Below are positions 39,833-52,488 of a stretch of 64,000 nt of DNA, piece after piece. The translations under genes and the position numbers were made by a program. Numbering within the stretch: position 1 is the stretch's first letter; each line of letters opens with the position of its first letter. The notes under the pieces are model-generated. The model was not told the DNA's origin. It ran no database searches and saw nothing but the letters and a program-made list of their open reading frames with translations. Origin of the DNA: Cloeon dipterum (taxonomy: Eukaryota; Arthropoda; Insecta; Ephemeroptera; Baetidae); the NCBI RefSeq assembly GCF_949628265.1, contig NC_088789.1, positions 6,750,886 to 6,814,885 on the forward strand, written 5' to 3'.

Positions 39833-42144
39833 TCATTTCTTCAAATCCTTCTCGAGTCCGATCGTCTGCCAGTCTGGAAAATTTTAAAGTATTTTAAACT
39901 CATATAAATTATATCTAACATGTCTGCTCTATTACATTTTACGCTCTTCTCAGCAGTCATGAGAGGCTTAAACCATTCCTTGCCTCCGTAGTTGATCTTG
40001 GGCAGAGAGCCGCCATAGTCCTCAGGCAAGCAAGAGGGGCTAATGTGCTCGTGCAATTTCTTCATTTTGTCTCCGTGGAAGAACATCTGGAAAATTTATT
40101 TTTTATTTAACTTGAAACGGTAAAATTGTTTTTTTTTTATTAAAATATAACTAGTAATATTTATGAATAAAAACTCTTACAAAAGTAAGAGAGAATAGGG
40201 GGAAAAGAAAATAAGATGTGGCACATATGGTGAATTAAAATTAATTAGGTTTTGTTACCCTAGTCTTCAGCTTTTCCTGGATGAACGGTTTGAACAGCTG
40301 GAAGACCATGTTAAAGACGAACGGCTCCTTTACGATGTGCACAGCTTTAAGGCGCATGGGCATTGCGTGCTAAAAATCAAATAAAACGTGCATGAAGTTT
40401 GGAAATGCTTCTTCGTTAATTAAATTATTACTAGCCTGGATAAACGTAAGCAGGCGCATGGAGAATCCAGGCGTAAAGGCCTTGACTTGCTTCATGCCCA
40501 TCCCCTTGAAGTCCATGATCACGACGACTCCATTCACCTGAAAAAATATCAAATATGTGAAACTAACATTTTATGGCAGTTGTTAATGGGAACTGAATTT
40601 TTATCATTAACTATTTTTAAAATATCATTTAAAAATTAAAATTTTATAAATTATCAGACACTGATTTGAAGTTCAATTTTTAAATAATTGCGTATGTAAT
40701 TCCAATTATAAAGTATACCTGAGTTGCAGGCTCTTCAAGCGCGGCCAAATGCACCAGATAGAGCAATCGGAACAGATGGTCAGTGTTTACTTCACTTGGT
40801 TCCCATGAGCCTAATACACAAATTATTTAAATTAATAAAAACAATTAATATTTTTAAATCATTCATAGTATCTAATAGAAATAGAGTAAGAATGGCAAAA
40901 CAAATTAACTACCTCCACAGTTCACCAGGAGCATCCTGCGCCCTTCTTGGTCTCTTTCAGGAATGACGTTGACCACATTGCTGTTGATACGTTGTTCCTC
41001 AGTCTTAGGCTCCAAATCACTGATCAGGGACCAATTCTTCGAGCGGAAGTCCGCAATTCTTTTGATCTGTCAAGAATATCGCAATTTTAGCTCTTTTTAT
41101 CCAAACGTGCGTTGCACATAAAAACCCTTTCATAACACACGGCTCTTCAGCTGATGCCGCATCATTAACATGCTCGCATGATTCACCGCAATATGTAATT
41201 ATCTCGTTGATAAACAAAATGAAAAAGCAACTGCCGGTTGCGTTTCAACAACACATGCAGTTAATTTATGCACTGGTATCGCAATAAAGGCTCGCGCACA
41301 AGCTTACAATGAACTTGTGTAAATAAATATTTTTTATTTAACAAATATTTATATCAAATTTTACCTCGCCATTTTATTTTGGCGGATGAATTATTTTTAC
41401 TAGAATGTTGGCTGAACTTACCAGTTCCAACGCACTCTCTGCATACCAGTGTGATGGTCTGAGGAATGCCGTCAAAAATTCATCGGAGTCGCCCCAAATA
41501 AGGCCGGGCTCCGCTGGAAATTTTTAAGAAATCACGTTACAAATCGAACTTCAGACAGCTCTTTGAAATCTAATAGTGTATATTTTGAGTCACAAAATAA
41601 GAACGTAGATATTTTACTTGACTTTAGGAAACAGTTTCTTTTGAAAGAACAACATTTTTAAATGCTCGACTTAACATTTCCAATCAACTGCTGGAGAAAT
41701 ATTTTACCCAACAAACATAAAAAGGTCTGATCTCTTTAGCGGTGCAAAAAAATGCTCCTTTTTAATCAGACCCGCTATTTAATTAAATACACATGGCCAC
41801 ACTCGAAAGAAAGTGAGCCAAACACCAGAAATTTAACTCGAATTTTAACCAAAGTAAATTCTAGACGTTTAGGGATCACCAATCTTAAAAAGAAAGTGGA
41901 ATTTCAAGACAAGTGTTCGGATTGGACTTTGTGAGAATTATTTAGATTTGTATACTTATATTTTATTTTAAATTCTATTCGTCGATGTCCCATGCTTTTT
42001 GGATGGATTTTTACCTTTTACCAATGTTTTGAGCTTCGCAAGTTCTGTAGCTCGCAGCTCTGGCGTTTCGCGAAGCTCTTTTTTCGCCTTCGCCTCGTCC
42101 TTGGCGCTCAGGGGCTCGTTCTGCAGAGCGAATCGAGCAGACAT
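39833..42144 (-). CDS. CRAL-TRIO domain protein, alpha-tocopherol-transfer-protein-like (gene E)
   Basis: Eight exons: 42144-42015, 41513-41422, 41066-40913, 40810-40719, 40537-40436, 40369-40259, 40086-39936 and 39873-39833, giving 290 residues. The N-terminal helices include SDEFLTAFLRPSHWYAESAL. The pocket carries VVVIMDFKGMGMKQV, VHIVKEPFVFNMVFQLFKP and MFFHGDKMKKLHEHI with a DYGG turn. Predicted soluble lipid carrier, ligand unknown. The donor after the 102-base exon reads ATCCAG|GCTAGT, a GC-AG intron; the exon keeps exactly the length and phase of its equivalents in genes C and D, which supports this reading. An acceptor (TTTCCAG) six bases before the ATG shows a split 5' UTR. Confidence 0.92.
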
Positions 42145-42865
42145 TATGCTGGAAAATAAATCGTTTTTATATGAGTTTCTGGGGCATAACCTTTGACTCA
42201 GAGACGTTGTTTTGTAGAGGACGATGCTTCAACTGATAACAAAATGATAAAGCAACATCTAGCAATATTGACTGTTAAATATTCATTTTTACGGCACAAA
42301 ACAAGCTATGCGGTTGGTATAACTCTCAAGCAAAAAAATGATAAGATTATTCCAATATGTTTGATGAGCACGTGGGTGTTTTACAATGTCATACATTAAA
42401 TTCTTCAACATAATGTGTGACAGGCGTATTAAAGTTTCGATAAGATTTTTGAAGGGTGAACTGTTTATCTGATTCTAATTTTGAAGTGATCTTCGGCCTC
42501 GTTGCTTTAAATGAAGTACCGGAATAAATTAACTATTACCATATGATTAAATCAGATTGAGTGTCTTGTGTCTTTTGCTAACACTGGCAGCACGTTTAAT
42601 AAAATAAACTCCTTAAATACTAAATTAACTTTTATCTATCACAAGAACGAATTATATCGTCCACAGAAGCAGCAAGGAAGCGTTTTTCACAGAACGAGCG
42701 TAAGAAAGAACAAGCACTGGCTATGAAAAAATACAGGAATAAATTACCGGCCCTATCGCGTGCAAGCAGAAAATTGTTGTGCCAGAGCATGGACTGTAGC
42801 AATGCGAGCGCAAGAGCAAAAAAATACCATCGGCGCTAACACAAGTGCGTACAACGAGTACTTAC

Positions 42866-42970
42866 AGCGGGAGTGATAGCAAGAGAGATACGAAGCGGTC
42901 GGTGGACAAAGATGTAGTGGCAGAGGCGGGCGATCGCCGTCAATAGCTCATCCACGATCTTGCGTTTCCA
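42866..42970 (-). other. Candidate noncoding first exon of CRAL-TRIO gene E
   Basis: A GC-richer block ending at a strong minus-strand donor (CCGCT|GTAAGTAC) at 42866. It would pair with the acceptor just before the ATG at 42144. The right-hand boundary is not determined. Confidence 0.4.
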
Positions 42971-45900
42971 CTTCTCCACTAATCTCCTTTGTTTCAAGCT
43001 AGTCGGACTTTGACATCTCTTGCACGCAATGATAACCTCTCACAATCTTTAAGTAAATTAATTTTAGTGTATCCGAGACACGTCCTCCACTGAGCCAATG
43101 TGCATCACGAGCATGAAATATTAATTTTTTAATTTTTTCTGAATATTATTATAAATTTATCACTTAATTTTTAAAGCACATCATCGCTAATTATTCTATA
43201 TATCCTTCTGAACAAATATTTCTGATTGATTATTTGGTTGCAAAATAAAATAGATTAAATGAGATCCAATTTTTTTGCATATCAGCTAGAGTCAATAAAT
43301 CTTAATAGCTTTTATTCGAGTCTACCAAATAACAGATTCATGATGATTTCATTTCTCTTGTTTTCAGACCATGAAAGTTCAACTGTCTGGGCAAACACAA
43401 TAATGAAATGACATCAGCATTGGCATGTTAAGCAATATATTATCTAATTTTACTCAAACTAAGATAAGTTTTCACTATTAGTTGGCAATACAATTAAGTT
43501 TTCAATATTCAAATAGTCTTGCTTTTGTTTGAATACCAAGTATTATCAGACAAACTCTAGAAACAATGAACACTTCATTGAAAGCTTAGGAAATAATTTA
43601 ACAATCTTGTTTAGTCTGTCCAGAATTCATTTGTGAACCAGCACCAGCACAGTCTTTTTGTTACCAAGTTCTACGTGACTGCGTCAGGTGATAAGCGCAT
43701 TACAAAATTTCAGCTGCGGTCTGCCGCAAAAGGCAAAAATAATGTGTTCAGGTTGTTGCATACTTGTCCAGCCGGCCTCGATAATGAAATTCCTTGTGGA
43801 CACTCGATCCACGAGCGCATCACAACAATAAGGAAAAAAGCCTACGTGCTTTTTAGCCTGCGTTTTTGCCATCGCATTTTTGCAAAATCTTTGAATGTGC
43901 ACGTGTAGCACGACGCATCGGCAATAGAGGCATTTAAGCATTACATTATTTGCGCCGAATAAAAACAAGTGCGAGCACTCGTTGCGCTCGTGCAAGAGCG
44001 AGCACCTCTACAGCTATCGGCTCCAATTAAAATCGCTGTCAACAATCTATTCAGAAGTGCGTGTGTTCTATTTATTCACGAAGCGAGGCGCGCAAAATTC
44101 ATAGAAAACAGTCAATAGAGTGAGTTATGCGCTATTATCTGCACAAAACGCTATAGAACACGTCGTAGTGGGATGAATGTGCCCTGTTGCCGGTAAGAGA
44201 CACATTTTGTCGATGAGTGCAGTCGTAGTATACAGATGTTTGCCAAGGTTAGGCTCTGCTGCTGCGTGCCAATTAGCACATCTCGCGCAGCTTGATTGTC
44301 CGAATCCCAGAGCATGATACATAATGACGAGATGATGCTTAAAAAGTGCAAGTTTTTGTTTCCATTTCGTAGCTCTTGGATGTTGCGCATGGAGAAAAAC
44401 AAAAAACTGACCTTGGTTCAGGAAGGAGTGGCGTATGGAAAAAAACGCGTCGAACAAAAGTCAATAGCAACTCGTTGAATCCCGGATATTAAAATATTGG
44501 TAAACACTGAATTTAAATTAATAGGGGCCACCGTTTCTTTAATATGAGAGTTTCATCAGCTATCAGATCTAAATTAAATTTGTTATATAATAGAGTTATG
44601 TGAAGCATTTCTGTATAATTTTGAATTTTCCGCCGTGACTATCCTGCTTGCTATATTATAATGTTATCCTGTATGAAATCTAATTTTAAAATGAGCAACG
44701 CGTTAGGTTGCAAGAGAAATTTCGTCGTTTAAGGAAAAATAAAATTTAAGGCGAGGCTCATTAAATTGTTGCAATCACTCTTTATCACAAATTCAGCGTC
44801 CACAAAGCGCTTGATAACTAAAGAGGTCCAAAGTCAACAATATTTATAAAAACAGACAGATTATTTTACAACGTCACTTTATGAAATACACTAACAGTAT
44901 ATACATTAAGCAGCAGTACGAAAATTTATTTGATTAAAGGCAATTGAAAATGTAATTCTTAAGTTAAATGAAATTTTATCGTTGTCCATAAATTTTTCAT
45001 TTACTTTTCTAATAATTAAGTACGAGTGTTTACAGCTTATGGATAACCACTTAGAGTTTAATTAAATACAATTAATTTTCTAAGTATTCATAGTTTAGAA
45101 GTGCGGAGGAATTTGTTATGCCTTAAATGGAGTTTTTTTTTAGTACTTATCATTTTTAATGTTTAAGAACAAAAGTTGAATAATTCAACTAAAAATTTTA
45201 TCAAGAAGATTTCAAATGTTGGGAGATTTTTTTCTTAAGGATTAATATCGATTCGGTAATTATCAGTGAAATTCTTTACAGAAGTAAATGAGTGCAAATG
45301 ACTTCCTTATCATATACATCTATCTATATAGTTGCTATCAATATTATGGCAAAAATGTCAATTGCATTAGTGAGAGCACATTAAAATTAATAATTTTGCC
45401 GTATTGGTAAACGTTGCTTTCATTGCTTCTCGTTTCTAAGTCTAATAATGACGTTAACTGGAAATGATAAAATCAAGGAAATTAAGTGTCTGAAATCTAA
45501 ACCAATTCACCTATTGCCCTGGTAATGTGAACTTAATATGCATTAAGCAATTCGGCATATTGAAAAAAATATTATAGCTCACCAGTTTCAGTACGGGTAT
45601 ATTGCCCAAAAAGAAGTCGTCTTGTCGCCTGATCAGTTCAAATCAGAGGCATAATGTTTCCCCTTCAAACCGATAAGAAGGCGAAGTACTAAACAAATGA
45701 TTTTCCCGCACTTAATATACCTTTCTACTGATCGCCGAGTAAGGTTAATTGGGTAAATATTTACGTGGGTTTAGCTATTGTTAACCATTTAAGGATGAAC
45801 TATTAAGTCAGCTGTTATGATATTACGGAAAATTATTAGTTGAACTATAACAATATACACAGATTATACCTATGCACTGATGGGTGGCTATATTTATATC

Positions 45901-46739
45901 GATTGAAAATATTAGAAGTGAAAAATTATCTTGATGCACGTTCTCGTACTGATAACTACATGCAGCCAGCAGTACTGCAAAACAAAATCCATTTTATATA
46001 GACAACTGCAGAGGATCATATTGGAAAAGCGCTTGACTGTATATTGGTTAAAGAATATTATTTAACAATAAATTATGACGCATGGATAATATTTGAGAAG
46101 CCGCTGTGTGCCTTTGGTAAGTTGTTGTCCAAGAACAACTCATGCCGAATTTAACTATTGGAAAATGTCACACGATTGACTCAGCTTGCGACAGTAATCA
46201 GAACGATAAGAACTACAAATAGAAACGGCTCAAATGAATGTATAGAATTGATCTTGGAATGATCTCATATTATGGTTGGATGTTATGATGTGTCGCAATC
46301 AACGGTCGCAAGTGCATCTCGGCAGTGCGCCTGTTCTGTCATGGCCAGAAAGCACTTTGATCAAGTGAGTGTATTTTGATTATGTGACACGCGTGACAAT
46401 ATCAACTCCCTGCTGCTCCTCCCCAAGTAAACAAACAGCGCTGACTAGGCGATTCGACTCGATTTCGCCCCTCAATGAGATGCCATCGAAGTAGAATTTA
46501 TAGCGCCGCTATAGAGTTGTTAGTTTATGCAATATTTGATATTGACATGTTTCGCGGACCTGCTTTGGTGAGTGGTGTATCGATTCTGTGCACGCGAGAC
46601 ACATTTAGCTGATTAAAATTCGACAACGGTACAAGCCAATGTGAAAGATTTTTAGTTAGGCTGATCGGGGAAATATTTTAAAATGAGAATTCTTCCATTC
46701 ATGAGTGCTAAGATTTCATTAAAACTTCTAAAATTCAAA
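42971..46739. other. Intergenic, no gene recognised
   Basis: AT-rich spacer. GC-richer patches at about 43630-44460 give overlapping frames of 60-110 codons on both strands without domain or splice support; they look like chance frames. Confidence 0.5.
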
Positions 46740-48214
46740 TTAGTTATCGAAACACAAGATGTCAAAATAATTATCAAAAGCCACCTCTTTGCCACCGTAC
46801 GGAATAAAGCACCTGTGATGCGAGGGGTGAATCTGAAAATTAAGCGATTTTAGCGATCTTTCATATTTATTATTTAAAATTTAAAATTGTACTTTTCCGC
46901 AAACTTCTACACCCTCATGCTGTACACGTCCAATGTACAGGATTTCGCCATCAGAAGCCTGTCCCCCTGGTACAGCGTTTTTCGGGATCACGTCATATCC
47001 GCTACTCATAGAAATCCAACTGTAGCCACTGCCGCAGAGGACTTCGTAATCAATCTTAATGTGCTCATTGCCGTCGTAGCCAACGTAGGCCACTTTGTGT
47101 GCTGGCACCGCCTTGCCAGGAATCAGGTCACTCTCATGCCACGATCTGCAAACGTATATGGGTCCATGGTGGTCATTGCCTGCCGAAAATGCGGAAGAAG
47201 GGATATCGCCGCTATTCGCATTCAGCCAGTCACCTTCCTTTCCCCTGAAACAGCAGAGTAATTTTGTCTAATCAACTTTTCATTAATTCATCAATTATTC
47301 TTATTTTCTGAAAATAAAATTAAGTTGAAGTCTTGTACTAAACAACGTTCGCTCCTCTTCGTATAATTACGAATTTTTGCAATATTTATCTCATTTATCT
47401 TAGTTCATTCAAAACGCAAAAACAATTTAACTTTCGAATTGCTTCATATCACAATTAATTCTGTTGTTTTCATGAGGGAATAATATCATTATCCTGTTCA
47501 AATTATTAATTTTCGGATATTAATAAAAATTTATCAACACTGTATTTTTGTAAACGACAAAACTACCATGCACATTATTTTTTGTTAAATTGCTGCTGAT
47601 GTAGCAGCTGAGCGAGGACCAGGCGATAATTCATTCTGAATTGCCTGCTCTTGTAAAATTTTCTAAATAAACATATACTTTCAGAAATAAAAAATATACC
47701 TGATCAGGATTTCGCAGGAAGGCATAGCCAACTCCTTACCTTCCCAAGGAACGTAGCATGAAGCATGAGAAAGTTGAATCTGAAATTTAACAAAAACGAA
47801 TATAATTGTTCTATAAAAAAGTGTACAAACTATTACCTTTCCAATCGAGTTAGCTCCGTCTATATGAACCTTTCCAACATAGAGCGACTCACCGTCATTA
47901 GTGTGCCCGCCGACTACTGCATCCTCAGGTGCATTTTTTTCAGAAGCGTAGAATGTTTGCCAGAAGAAATTTTTGCCAGTTAAAATTTCAAAGTTATCTT
48001 TGCTTTCTTCCTTCCCGCTCCAACTGATGAACGCATTCCCTTGCGCAGGGTTAGCCTTCCCTGGAATCAGGTCGCCTTCGTGCCAAGCCCGAGCAACGAA
48101 AATTGGCTGATCCTCCTTATCATACCCACCAACGAATGCTTCGGCTGAGCTAGGAATTTGGTTGATGTCACTCTGAGTCCAGGTATCTTTGGACGCATCA
48201 GATGAACCCTGCAT
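46740..48214 (-). CDS. DM9-repeat protein (two paired DM9 units)
   Basis: Four exons: 48214-47837, 47779-47700, 47244-46893 and 46832-46740, giving 300 residues in frame. DM9 repeats (about 70 residues, usually in pairs, DUF3421) occur in insect and mollusc proteins. Some act as carbohydrate-binding pattern-recognition or intracellular immune factors. The first pair spans exons 1-2 (AFVGGYDKEDQPIFVARAWH, then GGHTNDGESLYVGKV, then CYVPWEGKEL). The second spans exons 3-4 (GPIYVCRSWHESDLIPGK, AYVGYDGNEH, EILYIGRV, CFIPYGGKEV). There is no signal peptide, so it is probably cytoplasmic. The first ATG in the exon was used; a TGCAG acceptor overlaps it, so an extra upstream exon is possible. The second unit is duplicated at 48814-49290. 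Confidence 0.88.
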
Positions 48215-48813
48215 TTTGAATTTTTGAAACTTTTGCTCTATACTGAATACTGAGTAGTTTTTAGAAATGATCAAACTCTTCTGAATTAATTGAGTTTATG
48301 TTGTTTCTTAGTTTTTCCTCACGGTATCGAAGATCTTATCACCTGTTTGCTTTGATAGCAGTACTGATATCCTGCCTTAATTGCATTGAGAATTATAAAA
48401 TCTTTATTATGTGTGTAACGTAGTATACGTAATAAACCTACAGATGACATCACTCTTATTAAAGTATATACTCTACAGACATTACTCATGAGAAATTTCA
48501 TTTAAATAGATAACATAAGTTAGTAATTACTTTTGTTTCCCTATTGTTAGCAGTTCAATCAGTTCCATTTACTGGAAAAATAATCAAACGCATTGATCTG
48601 GATTCTTTTTTCCCCTAGCGCCAGAACTGAACAGGTTGGTTAGCCTTGGATGGTAGCACTGTCATCACATTTCGCTGATTAAAATTCGACAGCCATCCAA
48701 ACCAATGGGAAAGATTTTTAGCTAAGCTGATCGGGAAAATATTTAAAATGAGAATTCAACGATTCATGTATGTTCTACGGATTTATTAAATCTCTCACTT
48801 AAAACCAAGAATT

Positions 48814-49290
48814 TTAATCATCAAAACACAAGACCTTAAAAAAATTATCAAAGCTCAACTCCTTGCCGCCATATGGTACAAAGCACTTGTTAAGCGAGGG
48901 GTGCATCTGAAAATTTTAGAGATTTTAGCAACCCACCATATTTAAAATTTATATAAATATTACTTTTCCGCAAACGTCTACGCCCTCATGCTGTACAAGT
49001 CCAATGTACAGGATTTCGCCATCAGAAGCCTGTCCCCCTGGCACAGCGTTTTTCGGGATCGCATCATATTCACCACTTATCAAAGATTTCCAGATATAGC
49101 CACTTCCACAGAGGATCTCGTAATCTGTTTTGGCGTGCTCGTCATCATTGTAGCCAACGTAGGCCTCCGTGTGACCTACCACCACCTTTCCTGGAACCAG
49201 GTCGCTTTCATGCCACGATCTGCAAACGTATATGCCCCAGGTGCCAATCTCCGTGGATCCACCGGGGGAATCCCGGGGGATGTGTCCACC
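48814..49290 (-). pseudogene. Truncated duplicate of the DM9-repeat gene (C-terminal pair only)
   Basis: Two exons match the last two of the neighbouring DM9 gene: about 49290-48964 and 48906-48814. The last is 93 bases in both copies and ends CFDD* against CFDN*. Most of the paired unit is open (GIYVCRSWHESDLVPGK, AYVGYNDDEHAKTDYEIL, EILYIGLVQHEGVDVCGK). At its 5' end homology stops around GGHIP, preceded by an in-frame TAA with no acceptor, and exons for the first DM9 pair are missing. It is either a broken copy or a shortened gene with an unseen new first exon. The clean reading frame suggests recent duplication or selection. Confidence 0.65.
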
Positions 49291-49703
49291 GATTTAGAAC
49301 ATGTTTTATAGTTTTCCTTGTGGTAAAAAAATCTGAAAAATCTTATCACTTAGTTTGATAGACTATTACGTACTGACAATGAGCTTATTACTGAGCGTTA
49401 CCCCGCCTCCCGCCTCTAACAAATATCACAAAAGAAGTCTAAAATTGCGTTTTGCGTTGTGAATTCTCAATCTTAACAAGGCGACGCATAACACTTTTGC
49501 TCATATTTTCAATACTAATTATAATTTTGAATAAATAATTATCCTTCTTTTTTTATTTCCCTGTAGACTGCAATTCATTTTTAAAAAACCAATGCTATAA
49601 AATTGAGATGCGAGTTATCATAACCGCGGAAGTTCCCCTTGCGCCAAAACTGATCAAGTTGGTAGCATTGGGTGGTAGCACTGTCATCACATGATTTGCG
49701 ATC

Positions 49704-52077
49704 ATGGCGGCGTTGATAAACCCTCTGCCAGGCAGCAGCGAAGACCGATTTAATGCAACCAGAAAGCCGGTGCTTGTGTCCAAACTCGAGGGCTGCAATG
49801 ACGAGGTCAACATGGCCACCATCATCCCTGGTGAGGATGGCATCATCAGCGTCTCGGACGACAGGTAGCAACACCGCGACGGGGCGTCGTCACTCTCGCC
49901 CTCTTGACCACTTACTTTGACAGCTCCTACGTTTTGCTTTGTATTATTACTCAACCCACACATTCATCCTGTTAGCCCACTCATCCCCATCTCATAACCA
50001 GTTGTCATTCGAGTAAAATTGCATTCTGTTTCGTTCTAGTACATATATTTGCATAATATCAATCAATCGAAAATTAATTTTCCTCTTTTAAATTTTCTTC
50101 CTGTGCAATATTGCAATAGGACACAGGACCAGTTATTTCACGCTTTTTCATTATGATTTATTTATTACTGTTTCGAATCTGTTACTAACGTTTAACTACA
50201 ATCCTAAAATTGCTATTATGTCATGATATTAAACGTGCAAACATTTAATCAATACACAATACATAGAGCTCTGCCAGAGATTGATGACACTCTAATATTT
50301 GCTCAGAACGCTTCGAGTTTGGCTGAAGAGGGACAGTGGACAGTACTGGCCAAGCATTTGCCACTACATGCCTTCAGCTGCGAGCTGCCTCTTCTACTGC
50401 CATGAGACCAGGCAGCTTTTCGTTGGCATGGACACAGGAGTGATCTCTGTGGGTTGCATTGCTGGTTGCGTGCAGAGCAGACTTTGCTGATTTTTGTTTT
50501 TCAGGAATTCACGATGACACCAGATTTCAATCACTTGGAACCCGGCAAACAGTATACTGTGGCGCACGCTGGTCGTGTCACTGCAATACACTTCTCGCTG
50601 AGCTGCGAGTGGCTTCTCAGTGCTGGCAGGGACAAGGCCTTCAAGATGCACTGCTCAGAGACAGCAAGACAACTCGGTGGACACTTGGGACCGGCTTGGT
50701 TCACCTGCTTGCAGTATCCTTTAAAATATAATTAATTGTTGAGGATATTGAAAACGTGAACATTAATGCAAATTGAAAACTTCCTTGACTTAATGCACTC
50801 AGGTTTGATTCCCAGGCAAAATACGCATTTGTAGGAGACTTTTCTGGAGAAATCGCTATGTTAAAGTTGGGAGGAGTAAGTGGCGATGGTTCAGGGACAA
50901 GTTCAGGAGGAGTCTCACACGTGACAACCTTGAGGGGCCACTCGGGCAGCATCAGGGCGTTGGAATGGTGCGCTGACAAAAAATTGCTCTTCAGTGGCTC
51001 TTTTGACCAAAGTGTCATTGTTTGGGACATTGGCGGTCAGCAAGGAACTGCTTATGAACTTCAGGGACACAGGTAATCTTTGCGCAGTGAATAACTGCTA
51101 TTAAAAGGAAATTAAATTTTTTTATTTAATTGTATTGTGCGGTTTTTGTTCATTGTTTTACCACAGACTTAAATGATTTGTTTTCTATCTAACTAATTAT
51201 TTTCCTCCAAAAATTAATAGTCTTCATTATTGAAATAACTATTTTTTAAATGTTTAGGGCTGAAAACATAATTTATGAAACAATTAGAAGGAAATATAAA
51301 GGGCTTTATTTTGTGACCCTGGTTGCATTTTAATATTCCATTTAACATTTTTCTTTCAGAAATAAAGTCACTTCCCTAGCATACGCAGTAGCTAGTCAAC
51401 AACTATTCTCTGGTGGAGAAGACTCTCAAATAGTTTGCTGGGACATGACAGTGAAAAGAAAAGAGGTATTTCCCCCAACAAATTTGAAGAAATGGCAACA
51501 AAATATCAAATTATTTCAGACTCCTGACTGGTTTGAATCAGACACTTGCCAACGGTGTGGCAGACCATTCTTCTGGAACGTGCGAGCTATGATGGACCAA
51601 AAACAGATTGGACTTAGACAGCACCACTGCAGACTGTGCGGCAGGGCTGTTTGTGACAAATGCTCTTCCCCGCGCACGGCACTGCCCGAGTTGGGCCACG
51701 AGTTCCCAGTGCGAGTGTGCGAGCCATGCTATGCTACCGTTCGAGACGTTCCGTAAGCTCATTATTTATTCAAATTCTGTTGTTTCATTGATTTTAAACG
51801 ATAAAATTTAATGACAAGTTCAAAATTGGAGTTTCAGAAATGATGAAATTTTCACCACGCCTTGAATATTGATATGATTGTATTTTTTTCCATTTACAGC
51901 CAGCACCCACTGGCTTCCTTCCACGATGGAAAGCATGTGATTGTGTGTATGGACATTGATGAGGCCAGGGATCGACTCCTGACTGTTGGTCAGGATAGAG
52001 TGATTAAAATCTGGGACATTTCTACTCTTTTAGCATGTCCTGTGTCCAAACACAACCCACCATCAGCTGCCTCGTAG
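49704..52077 (+). CDS. WDFY2: WD repeat and FYVE domain-containing protein 2
   Basis: Six exons: 49704-49864, 50307-50448, 50505-50713, 50803-51072, 51360-51752 and 51900-52077, giving 450 residues with exact phases. WDFY2 (ProF) is an early-endosome protein: its FYVE finger binds PI3P and its WD propeller scaffolds kinases such as Akt and PKC-zeta. The N terminus carries the conserved VNMA block and a [20 protein letters not shown] blade. Further WD blades end in SQIVCWDM and the last, after the FYVE, in RVIKIWDI. The FYVE finger lies in exon 5: [13 protein letters not shown], then the basic [13 protein letters not shown], then RVCEPCY, which supplies eight cysteine/histidine ligands. As in known orthologs, the finger sits before the last blade. 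The 5' flank is duplicated at 48603-48675. AATAAA at 52483-52488 is a likely polyadenylation signal. Confidence 0.95.
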
Positions 52078-52482
52078 ATAGATGAAAGTGAGACCATCTT
52101 CATATATACTCTTAACCTTCGCTGCTAATTTAGGTGCAACTTTTGATTCGTCTCGCGGTCTTTATGTTATTGTTAATTTTTTAGTAAATACCTATTTTAC
52201 CTTGGTTTTTGTAGGTTGCAGGAATAGATTCTTGCTAGCCTCTATGCCTAAAATATTTTATGCAATCGCTGTTCCAAACTTCGATCAGATGTACACACAA
52301 TTGTTTAATTGAGACTGCGATTTTATGGTGATTATTGAATAGAAATATATTGTGACCATATCTGATTTCATTTATTGGTTGTATTAATTCTCTTGTATAT
52401 ATATTCCTAGAGAAATGTTAGACAATGTTGTATGAAGAGAAATATTCCACATAATATATATTATGAAATGAATGAATGGTTC

Positions 52483-52488
52483 AATAAA
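52483..52488 (+). terminator. Polyadenylation signal of WDFY2
   Basis: AATAAA about 400 bases after the WDFY2 stop codon, the first clear canonical signal on the plus strand in this 3' region. Confidence 0.5.

Larger units (their letters stand above)
46600..49700. repeat. Tandem segmental duplication spanning DM9 gene end and WDFY2 5' flank
   Basis: Segment 46600-47255 matches 48676-49250 at DNA level (last two DM9 exons plus 3' flank, for example the block CTGATTAAAATTCGACA). Segment 48603-48675 matches 49622-49695, the sequence just upstream of the WDFY2 start (shared TGGTAGCACTGTCATCACAT). Segments near 48305-48400 and 49310-49370 also match (ATCTTATCAC then TTTG). The order repeats as DM9 end, spacer, WDFY2 flank, twice. 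The second unit lacks about 1 kb holding the first DM9 pair. Limits are approximate. Confidence 0.75.
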
